From Ciona savignyi (lineage: Eukaryota > Chordata > Ascidiacea > Phlebobranchia > Cionidae), in NCBI GenBank assembly GCA_000149265.1, contig CH003241.1:200464-264463 (forward strand): DNA of 64,000 nucleotides. Reading direction: 5' to 3'. The notes under the pieces were generated by a model. The model searched no databases and was not told the origin of the DNA. It saw only the letters and a list, made by a program, of their open reading frames with translations. Shown here one piece after another: positions 21,901 through 33,900 of this stretch. Within the stretch, counting starts at the first letter, position 1. Every line of letters starts with the position of its first letter. Both the position numbers and the translations under genes were made by a program.

Positions 21901-24900
21901 CCCTAGTTAATTTAAACTGTGGGCTGGTATGTCCTATTATGCGCAGTCATGTCAGGTTATTTTTGTACATCAAGTCAATTATTAAAATGAAATTAGGGAT
22001 AAGGATTAACCCCGCCTATATAATCTAGTATATATTGTTAGGAATAATCGACTTAGGGGTTGCGGCGACGCAAAATTAATTCTAATTTTATTGTATAAAT
22101 TGCATGCAGATATTTTGCAAATATGTTTTTCCTCACAAATTTAGTTCAGGCTACATTGCGGTTATAAACGAAATGTCGCATTTAAAACACGGGTATGAAA
22201 ATTGGAAAAATCACGCAGGAATTTTTAAATTGGACGGTTGCGAAATATACCTATAAAAATCCTATTAGTAAGCGAATTCCATTCGGAACCAATTATAGAA
22301 GACTAAGTTGGAATGCGAACAGCAGTGGTTTTGACTCAACTCAGGTTTACAATAACATCTCCGGGCATTTTCTGCTGGCAGTTGAATGATGGAGCGGAAC
22401 GGAAGACATGATATGGTGCGACCACTGTCATGCTTTCACCCGAAACGATAAAATGCGTAGGCTGGAGCTAAAGTGTCCCTTTAAAGTGGGTTTGAGCTTT
22501 GCATTGAAATCCATACTATTGGTGGGGAATTCAGGTTTTTTTAAGTTTTCAAACAACTGGAAACGTTTGCATATTTTGGGTTTTCTACAAAATCTCTTTC
22601 TCCAAATTTGTCACTGTTTTTTGGAAACCACGTTAGGGTTAAACATGTCAACAAAATGAACACAATAGCTTGCGCGAAAAGTGTATACTTGCACCTGCTA
22701 TAACTAATTAGAAACTTATAAAATTCCTTAATTAACCTTCTTAGGAATGCATCATTATTACTTGTAGCCTACTTAATTTAAAAAAATGATGTCTTTAAGC
22801 ATTCATGTAGATAGATTGTGTTTTTTAAATATTGATGTGTCTGACTTATTTAAATTCACATAACGCCAAGTAAACGAACAAAATGGTTTAAATAATGTAT
22901 TACACAACCCGAGGCATGAAAATCAAAGGTGGGTTAGTGGGGTGGTGCATTTTGGGTCGATAGTTATATAACTGGTATTTAAATTTGCAGCGGCACAATG
23001 GAATAGTTAGGTTTAGTGTGATTTTGTGGCTAATTAATTGGCGCGGCTGATTAATTCCTTTTAAGATTTTGTCACGACAACCCCACCCCGCCATCAGAAG
23101 TTTAAAATTTAATTATTTTCACAGAAAACTTAAAAATTTCTTTAATAAAGGTAGTGTAGACTGTGTTAACGATACAGGTACTAGGTTAGCTCGACAACTT
23201 TTTATACGTTTGTATCCTTAACTAAATCACTTTACGGCGATATACTCGATTTCTTGGATTAAAAAGCATTGTTCGAGAGACGAAGTATTATCCAACTAAA
23301 AAAACACGCATCGCACTTAGTTCCGGAAACTCGACTATAGGCTCGAGGAACTTTGTAATCATAATAACGTCGCTTTTGCGGTAATAACATTAGTTTATAG
23401 CTCGTATTGGTGTATGTTCGACCGAATCGTGTTTAAAACAACACAGAAACAAACCTAGTAGGGTAACCAGTAATCACGGGTGGGGCACCTTAAAAACAGA
23501 AAAAATTGTATGTTAAAAGATTAACTGAAAGAACAAAAAAGAATGTTTCTAAGGTTAAGAAAACGGTGCCTAAAACAACCCATGCAGTCGTCCAACTTAC
23601 ACATATCCGCAGTTATTTTAATTTTTTAACTCCCCGCAGTTTAAGTGTTTTAGTATTTTCGTTATTTTTCACTTTACTCGACTCCGTTTTGGGTATTTAA
23701 CGTCCGATAAAAGAAAAAAGCGAAAATCCGCAAATTATACTGTTGATAGTTTCTAGTTGATTTAACAGATAATCTCTGTCGGCATACAATACCGGCTTTG
23801 ACTAATTAAATTTGTTGCCACATATAAATACCGCATATTTAACGCCCTACAAAATGTATTATTAACGTGACACCTCTGGTGTTTGCGTTATACTGCCAGA
23901 TTAACCTGAGCGTGCTGGATACTTCATAACGTTTGATACACAGTCTGTATTATGTAATTAATATTGGAACTTGCCTTTAAATGTGAGTCTTGCTAGACCA
24001 TTGGCACTCGCTGTATTATCACAAAGTAGTTTATACCGACCCAATTGGTGCTAAAATATTTATGCGGTGACGATCGATAGGACATTTGACTGTTTCCCCA
24101 ACGATGTTAAGCGGCATAAACGTTTACCGACTGAATAAACATACAGCCGGCTCAATTTGACCGAAATGGATTTTTCGGTTAAACCACTTTTACCACTTTA
24201 GGGCCAGAATAATTAAATAAAGCACATTTACCGTCCATTACGGACTAATGGGCGTTTGATTTATGGTCATTAACAAAATAGGATGCTTTATTAGAAATTT
24301 GTTTTAAGTTATGATCTATATGACAAGAATATAGGTCGCCACGTGTCAATGCATATGCCTCAATACGATTAGCCAGGACATTTCGCTATAAAAACAAACC
24401 CCGTGTTATTCTATTGAAAACAATTCCGTATACACATTTCCACATTTTTCTTATCACAAAAAGCGATATCGTTGTATGAAAAGTTATTGACTTTGCCGCC
24501 ATTTTTGGTATGCTCTGTTTTGCCTGTATAATAGAAAAAAACAGCCAACTCCGGTTGCTAATACTGCGGTTTTAGTATAAATTCCATTTTGATAAAGGCA
24601 ATAAAGGTTGCGGCATGGGAACCTGACAGATATCTCGTAATTTTGTCATTGTGTTTGATATTGGGTTATTTTACTACCAATCGCCAACCGCAGATATTTT
24701 TAATGTGAATTTAAGATCGCCGCACAACAACAGAAAAATTGTGAATATGTCCGTGAACAAAGATACCAGTATCATGTATAAGTCTTTTACCAGCACCTAG
24801 CGGTTGTGGTTTTGTTCTGACTTGGTCGTTAATCGGGGCTGTTAGTCACAGTGATCGACACAATGTTCTGTGAAACATCATAGCTGCGTCGGTGGTCGGT

Positions 24901-27900
24901 TAATGTTACCAACTTAATTAGTTTGCATAAACCTAAGTACACTTATTGTTGCATAAACCTAAGTACAATGGTCCAGTTTGAAGATGCAATCTTGTCCAAT
25001 ATTTTTTGACCATTTTGCCTTGGAATATTTGTCACCACCTACTATTTGCATGTGACCACACACCAGACATTACCCAACTGGTGACTTTAATGGTGTGCCT
25101 GTCCAAATCGACACACTCTTGTGTATTTGAAAACGCACTACAGACACAGGATATTCAAAATAATGCGTGTTACGATGTCTTTCAGTATTCCATTACCGGT
25201 GCTAAACGTGAGCATTCATACAATTTATCCGGCCGCATAGCTTATTAATCAGTGCGTTGATCGTTACCCGAAAGATTGATTCATTAAAAATATTTGCATT
25301 AACCGTAGTACAACAACCTCTACCTGCGGCTTATCCGATGTAGATTTGTAATATTACCAAAGCATAAGATTCTTTCGCATAAACCCTTAACAAACCGTAT
25401 TATTCTACCGGTATAGTATGCTCCGTATTCTACCAGTATGGTGTGCTCCGTATTCTACCAGTATAGTGTGCTCCGTATTCTACCAGTATGGTGTGCTCCG
25501 TATTCTACCAGTACGGTGTGCTCCGTATTCTACCAGTATGGTGTGCTCCGTATTCTACCAGTATGGTGTGCTCCGTATTCTACCAGTATAGTGTGCTCCG
25601 TATTCTACCAGTATGGTGTGCTCCGTATTCTACCAGTATAGTGTGCTCCGTATTCTACCAGTATGGTGTGCTCCGTATTCTACCAGTATGGTGTGCTCCG
25701 TATTCTACCAGTATAGTGTGCTCCGTATTCTACCAGTATAGTGTGCTCCGTATTCTACCAAAATGGTGTACTCCGTATTCTACCAGTATGGTGTGCTCCG
25801 TATTCTACCAGTATGGTGTGCTCCGTATTCTACCAGTATAGTGTGCTCCGTATTCTACCAGTATAGTGTGCTCCGTATTCTACCAGTATGATGTGCTCCG
25901 TATTCTACCAGTATGGTGTGCTACGTATTCTACCAGTATAGTGTGCTCCGTATTCTACCAGTATGGCGTCCTCCGTATTCTACCAGTATGGTGTGCTCCG
26001 TATTCTACCAGTATGGTGTGATCCGTATTCTACCAGTATGATGTGCTTCATACTCTACAAGTTTTCAATTTGGCCAGACACTTCTTCTACATTTCCCTTT
26101 AGTTGTGGTGCTCTTACGGTCATCTGCGTTCATACCTGCTCCACGTCTCCAGTTTGCCCGCGATTTAAAGTTTTAAATATTCATTTTTGTTAATGCGTCA
26201 AGGCAGTTCATATATTATTTATTCGTAGCGGTAAATTTAGTACAAAAGAAAATTTCACCGAAAGCATATATCGTCTTATTAACAATCTGTGGTCGATAAT
26301 GGAGTGATTATGCTTGATTAAAATTTATTGCTGGAAAAGGAAAAGTGGCAATTTCTTTTCTTAAAATAAATTGCGCTGTTGCCAAGTAAAAGTCAAGGAT
26401 TTTATTTTATTGTGCATTGGAAAAGTCTTGGCCATGTGGCAAGTTAGGTAAGCCTCATCTAATTCTTATTACACATCAAAGAGTACATGTCGTATTGCAA
26501 CCTTTCCCACAAAGATTGTGAGAGAAATGCCAGAAGGGTTTTGCGGTCAAAAGTCTAAAAACAAACTTCAAATTATGCCTTTGACGGTGCCTGTTCCGTG
26601 GCAGCTCTTGTAGTAGCAATCAGCAAAGTAACGCAACAGGGTGCCCCGGAGACCAATAGCGGACGTTAATTTCTATTTTCGGCCCAGCGGTGACTTCATT
26701 TTACAAGACTAGTCGACCGTGCGCGTTGTTTAAATGCTCATCGATTCACCGTTTGGACTTTGCAAGGGTCCCTGCGTACCGATACAGCCGGCCTATATTG
26801 CCCAGTGCTTTGTTCAGGTTTGATCAAGACACAGTGTTAAATATGAAAGAATAAGACAATATCTCTGAAAATCAATGTTATTAGAGAAAAGTAAGATGTA
26901 GGTTGTTCTACAGTGCTATAAATAAGAAATAAGGTGTGGAGAAACAGGTTTTTTTGTGGTTGTTTTGCGTGCTTATAGCTGTAGCACATAACCTGACCTG
27001 AATTCTCCAACTAATTAGACTCCGAATTGACTCCGAATTGACTCCATCTCGGAAGGTTTCTGAATTGTATCTTATAAACTAATTCAGTAAAACACATACA
27101 GTTTAACTGGTTGCCTGAACATGCTCGGAACCGCGCCCGAGCAGGCGATTTATTTTCGGTCTTTATTCCAAAACGCGTTTTCGATAATAATTCATGCAAA
27201 GACTTTATACACGAAACATCAGCTTGCAAAACATATGGCATGGGGATTATATCCCGTTGACACGCACAGGAAGTGAGGTACAAACGGGTTTTTAGAACAG
27301 ACGCACGCAGCTGCATGCAATTATGACTTACTTAAAACGATTTAACTAAATTTAATATAATGTGCAACAAATATTACACAAGCCGCGAATTTGCTACATA
27401 GCTTCCTTTCCCCCCAAATTTTAAATTTTAAAAACTATTAATCCTCTATGGGATCTATACAAATTTTGTAGGAATTCGCGGCTTTCAAATGGTGGCGCGA
27501 AAATCATTTTTCAATAAATCGAATAGGTTGGGTCTCATCGATGGCGAAATGTGGATAATATCTGTAAAATAAACTGAACAAGGTTTTTTGTATAGGGCCT
27601 ATGAAATAACTATCAGGTTATTCGCTAAGCTAAAGCATTGGTGGTCCATGCAGAGGGCAAAAAAATCAAACCAAAGCATTATTCAGACGCAAATCACGCT
27701 ATAGACAATAGACATAAAAACATACTCGTATAAAAAATAGTCGGCGTGGAGCATCCTCGACACGCAATAACATACCCAGTAGACACAAAATACTCATATA
27801 AAATAGGCCACTCTAGACGATATTCAATACTCGTGTAATAATCAATAATGCTTTAGTCGTGATCGTATACCCTATTCACATTTCTCACCAATCCTTGAGC

Positions 27901-30900
27901 AAAATGCTGAACAACTCGGTGACAGTCAAAGATCCGTCTCATAGATGAAACGGCCACCACGAAAACGACAAACTTGTAAGTACGTTAGCCCAGGTGATCG
28001 CTCAGGTTTGCGACGCGTGTCGTGAAGAAAAGTCTTTTCCGACTCGACCAAAATGTCGAAAATATTGTTTTCCTCTTCGATTGTTCTGCTCGCGAATGAT
28101 GGTTTCTTTATTAGACCCATGATTTCTGGCGTTTTCATCACTTCCCTTCGATCCACCGTATCTTCTTTGTGCTTTATGCCGGGTGGCGCGATATTCGTTT
28201 CTTCCGGACGACGACGTAGACGGCCACTTCGCCCATCCACAATGAGATTGAAACGATTTATAAAGTCCAGACCAATCACGGGATGGCGAACGTTTGCGAT
28301 CTGAAAGCTCCATTTGAAAGATCCCACACCTTGTAAGGAAACGTCTAGTTCCTTGTTTCCAGTTGATGAGCAGTTCGTTTCGTTTAGTCGTAGTTTTCCG
28401 GAATGTTTGTAAAAAATAGAACGTGTGTCTTCTAAATTGGGTAAAAGAGAAACTGATGTTCTTGGGTCCACCATAAACTTTAAGTTATTTGCGACGTCTT
28501 CAACAAAAAATAAACTGGACTTCGCATGGAAATATCTCGGGCTTGACATTTGTAGTGTTGTTTTTGGTTTTGTTCTTGCTGTTTTTCTGTAGATTGCAGA
28601 CCAATTGCAGCCTGGGTTGCATTTTCGTGCTCGGTTACTAAAATGTTTATGAAACCAACAAATCCTCACTTGCGGCTTTTCTGTTGGCATCGGAAAATTG
28701 AATAGATTGTTTCGCCAACACATTTTCTTGGTAAATAGGCCTGCGTGTTCAAACACGTATTGGAGATTCACTACTGTGGAGAATCAAGTGCTTTTGTGGG
28801 TGGTTTGCGTGCTTATAGCTGTAGCACATAACCTGACCTGAATTCTCCAACTAATTAGACTCCGAATTGACTCCGAATTGACTCCATCTCGGAAGGTTTC
28901 TGAATTGTATCTTATAAACTAATTCAGTAAAACACATACAGTTTAACTGGTTGCCTGAACATGCTCGGAACCGCGCCCGAGCAGGCGATTTATTTTCGGT
29001 CTTTATTCCAAAACGCGTTTTCGATAATAATTCATGCAAAGACTTTATACACGAAACATCAGCTTGCAAAACATATGGCATGGGGATTATATCCCGTTGA
29101 CACGCACAGGAAGTGAGGTACAAACGGGTTTTTAGAACAGACGCACGCAGCTGCATGCAATTATGACTTACTTAAAACGATTTAACTAAATTTAATATAA
29201 TGTGCAACAAATATTACACAAGCCGCGAATTTGCTACAAGGTGTATTATCGGAATAGTTCAGTTGCCTAGTTAAATATAAAAGGTATAGATAAATACATA
29301 GTAAACAAAACAAGGGGCTTCAGATACTCAGTATTTTCCTTTCAACTTAATTTACCGTTATATTTCAGTACAACCGAAGGAAGGAATTGCAATTTCACTT
29401 TAAATATATATAAGTAGAAGACAGTGCATGTCTATAGATCGAACTTTATTGATTAGACTTCGACGTTCAAATCATGGATTTCTTTAATCTTTGTGGCTCT
29501 TTTATTAGTTTTGATAAAAATGTTAATTGCGGTGCATGATCGATTAATGGAAGTGTAGCCATGCATAGAGAGTACCGCAGAGGTCGTCAGAAGACAGTTG
29601 ACAGAAATATATAGATGTGGCAATTCTGATGACATTTGTAATTGTGTGGTTTTTCGTTAGGTGCTGTATATAATTGCGCCATTTGAAAAAAAATTGTCAA
29701 AAACAGAATGGCTTTTGTACTTTTAAATCGGTTGAGGCGTCGATTTAATTTACGCTTTGGTAAAACGACATCAGTTTCGAAGTTGAATTCGGAAGAGTCA
29801 GAAAACGGTAAGAATGCATTTAATCTTAATTTAGTTGTATACACTTAACTATAGGAATAAGTTGCATTCGTGTACATCTACATATGTGACATACAATATA
29901 ATCTGAGTTGAATGCTTAAATTAAAATTAATGCCTTTTAGCATTATTGAAAACAATGGATTAATGGATTGATCTAAAAGAGTATAACTACATCAATAAAC
30001 AGCCCTACAATCGCTAGCTACGTTAAGCTAAACGGATATAATATGGTGATGCGTGTTTTTTAATTAACGCGATGAACCATAATCATTCTATTTATATTAT
30101 AGGCGTATAAATGGACCCTACAGCATTTGTCAATTTGAGGTTTAGCTGTACTAAATACACAGGCCTACCAACTTCTGTCAAATCCCTTGAGCATAAACCT
30201 CATTATGAATTGAAACGGTACTTGTTATAAACCCATCGCCGTTATTAGATTACCTCTGGTTGTGATATGGATATATATAGCAAATACTGTATACATATAA
30301 ATAATAGTATTGGTTCGATATACTGTTTACCCAGTTTGAAACGATATAACACTATGATCAGTCCGGTTACCGTAGATTCGAAGTGTGCGTTTCTGTTTGT
30401 TTAATGTTTTTTCCTGTTTGTTTACTAATAGCCAGAGACACTACCACGCAAAATTTAAAAAAGGGATATCAAAATGCATGGCAGTCTATCTATGACCTTC
30501 GTGTGTTAGACTTACCGTTGTGCGACAAAAAATGTATGTTTATTTTTATATCTATATATTGAAGAAACGCAATGAGTATCAATCATGAGGTTTTTAACTG
30601 AACTGGTCAACTTACAAACATAAAATATTACACTCTTTCAAATCAAAACATGAAAACCATTTCTTATTCTTTTAAATCCATACATGAAAGAGTGTTCGTC
30701 TGTCACATAAAAAAAACTTTTTACACATCAAAGTATCGACACTCCATGGCACCGATTACTGGCTAAACTTGCATAAAAATTGAACTGGTTAGTTTGATGG
30801 GATTTGTACGGTCGTGTGGACAAATGGTTAACGCGACCGATACATAAACCGAATTATATACAAAAACAAAACTTAAAAACGTTGACGGGATTAGGGATCT

Positions 30901-33900
30901 TAGCTCGAAACCTTGTAACTTGGAATGTTGATTTGTGTCGTCTTTCACTAAAGCGGAATAGGTACACATATCATTGGATGCTCAGGCCAAACGCTTTATT
31001 GCGATAAAACGCGTGTACCAACACTGGTAATATGTCCGGGGCTTTGTTGTTTTTGTTTCTCATGTCAAATTTAACACGAGAGCGTTTGTTCTTGTTCTTT
31101 TGTTTGTTAGTGCTCTTGGTAATCATCCCCTTATTTACACATATTCCACAATACAATTAGTAATTTTACTAGGATACACCATGCACAAAAAGTATGTGCT
31201 AACTCAATACACAGTAGCAATTCAGCTACTTAAAGTCATGCGTTTCAATCGCTAAATTAAGTAAATGGGATGGCATTAAACGAAAAAAGTAATTTAACTT
31301 GATTGAAAGAAATAATGGTTACAATCATTTCGGTTTTATTATTACAGAAGCAACTAACTAAAATAGTTATAGTTTTATACGTTTCACCACTTGGTTGCAG
31401 TATTTCGCCATCTCGCTGCTTAATGCAATGTCGACCTCTGTGGGCCACTAGCGTTATGTTCTAAACTTCATATCTGTCGCTAGATGAGGCTACATATGCA
31501 CATAAACGCGAAATCGTTTAGTTCGTATTGGAAGTTTCATTGCCGCTATATTTAGTGTTGTCCCATTAATAAAGGCGTGTATCTGTTTGATGCCATGTTG
31601 TGTTAAATTTGATACGTGTTCACATACCCCCTCAGTGATAGTAAGTTTCAATTACTAATGCAAACGAGGATCCCGTAATTCTGATTTAGTTTTACCGGGA
31701 TCTTAAACCCGTGGTGGGTTAGGTTATTAATGGTTGCCGACGGACAGGGTTATAGCACGAGCAATCGGCATGATTCTAGTAAAGTGCCTATAAAACTATC
31801 GGCCATCGGGGGCGGTTTCGAACTCACCATCTTTCGACTAATAGTCCATCGCACTACAAATGCACTGATCGACCACATGGTGGCCACCATACACAACAGT
31901 TATTCTACACGCAGATAACAAATTTATCCGACCATCCAGATAACAAATTTTGAATACACACTGTGTTTAGCCGTTTGGTCACATGATTTTCACGATTTGT
32001 TTTTCCCAGTCTTGTTAAAACGAACCGACGAAGAGTTGGTTTTAAGTCCGTTTTTTTATGAATGCATTTAAAAATTCGTCATAATAATAATGCAGACAGA
32101 TTAAAATATAAACAGTGACTGATATTGACCGATGAAACTACACTAATGCAACTAATGTATGTTGCTGCATACCAATCTAAATATATATGTGGAGGCATGT
32201 AGCATAGAAAAATAACTTTCTCTGGACGTGAAGAGAATCGACAACGAACCACGTCTTGCCGCCAATGGCGCTATAGATTCGAAAATGGTATATGTATGTA
32301 ACTGGCACATGACTTTCAAATTTCAGACAATATCATATATCGAATTTTACAATATCGAATTTTTTTGGAGTCATATGTATCCGACAAGCAATACCGATTC
32401 AAATCTCACGACCAGGCTCCCTTGTGATTCGAACTCCATCCGTTAAAATCACGTCAAAAATGATGCCTGCCGGAATGGCTAACGATCTGAAAGCCGATAA
32501 CTGGCGGAACAGGGAAAGCACATTAATACAGTCATGTTTGGGAGAGACAAGCAACTGTCCTTATTGTAGTTTATAAATATTTAATATCTGCGGAAACATT
32601 TGACAGATAAAGCGATAAATGAGGCACTGCGTGTCTGAGATTGCTATTGCAGAAACAAAAAACGTAACAATTCAGTATTATAATCTTCCGGCAGTCTTTA
32701 AATGACGGATGGTGTTGCCATGGAAAATATTAATACATTGGCACGATTCGATGCTCAAACGAACTGACAATTTTTATACACCAACTTTGCCAGTGTTGTA
32801 TAATCACCTGAATAATTACAGCCAATATTTGGAAAAGGTTTATTATGTATCGAGGTAAACCACATTTTGGCCTAAGTTCCGGTTTGGGTTTACTTTTATA
32901 TAAACTATTTGGTTTACATTTGTTTTGCATTTTCACAATTTAAAAATGCATTTTTTTAGTTTGGGAAAAACAATTGCTTCAGGGGTTAACTTTAGATTTT
33001 TTCTTTAATTAAACAATTGGATATTCAACAGGTATTCAGTAAACTTTGCTTATAACCTAAAATCAATTGTTTTACAATTTAAGCATAATTTTTTTTTGCT
33101 GGGCTAGGATTCGAATTTATTAAGGGCTAGTTACCAAGACCGTCTTTTATAATGAAATCGGTTTAGGTATCGGTCGCGTTAACATTCGCTAACGCGACCG
33201 TACACAGGGAGCCAATTCCTTGCAATGCTGATTCACGGCAAAGGCGAAGCCTCCAGGGGATTTTTATCCGAAGGGTGATCTTGAAATATGACGGGCCAGT
33301 TTTCTTCTGCTCTTTTGTTTTTGTAGTTATATGATAAATATATATTTATATTTTAAATACCTTGAACTCCAGACGGATAAAAACATGCGTAATAAACGTA
33401 AACCATGTTCTCATGATTAGGAAATAATTCTATATATAAAAAATCGCAGTTAAAGGTCATATATTAGAGTTGTGATCCAAATAAGATGTTATGTAGTAAA
33501 GTTGCTTAACGTAATGAAACATTGTCGATTAGAATTGTTTATAAGGTGGCAACCGTGTGGATAATAAGTAACTGTGGCTTTGGAAGGTTGGTATAATCTG
33601 TACGCGACTTTCATAATCTCCATCCGCCACAGTTTGATCATTACTTTGTTCATATTTGATGTATTTTTCCATAGGTCGTGTCATTGCACTATAATACCAC
33701 GATTCACAAAGTTCCATTTTCTTTCCATACCTAGGTATCAAGACTAGTTTCTATAAAGAACTCATAATCTTTTTCTCATCTTGTCCGACAAAGAAATGTA
33801 TTTTTAAGCTTCAGCCTCTTGCGGTGAAAACGATACAAAACAGACCCACGTTGCCTCAATCGGTCCGTTGTATACATTCGTGAAGTTTATTTTTCCCATT

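Larger units (their letters stand above)
26935..29238 (-). mobile_element. Ty3/Gypsy-like LTR element, short and degraded
   Basis: Two direct repeats of about 463-464 bp (26935-27398 and 28775-29238) flank an interior of only about 1.4 kb. On the minus strand each LTR has TGTAGC..TCCACA ends. AAGG precedes the left LTR and recurs at the right end (overlapping its last base), a likely 4-bp target duplication. A purine tract, read on the minus strand, lies just inside the left LTR (27402-27415), which fixes the orientation. The interior keeps part of one gag-pol type frame (about 27926-28771, minus): a zinc-knuckle-like Cys/His segment followed by a retropepsin-like region. Most of pol, including reverse transcriptase and integrase, is absent. 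It is a fossil, broken by at least one large internal loss. The LTRs look almost identical, so the insertion is fairly young. Confidence 0.85.

Noticed and set aside
25406-26050. CRISPR-like repeat array
   Set aside because: Units are contiguous with no unique spacers, and the DNA is eukaryotic.
25438-26193. Long open frames with a repeated V-C-S-V-F-Y-Q-Y pattern
   Set aside because: They are a read-through of the 25-bp minisatellite in three frames, with no gene context.
28851-29156. 101-codon frame identical to one at 27011-27316
   Set aside because: Both lie within the LTRs of the Gypsy-like element; identity is due to LTR duplication, not to a gene family.
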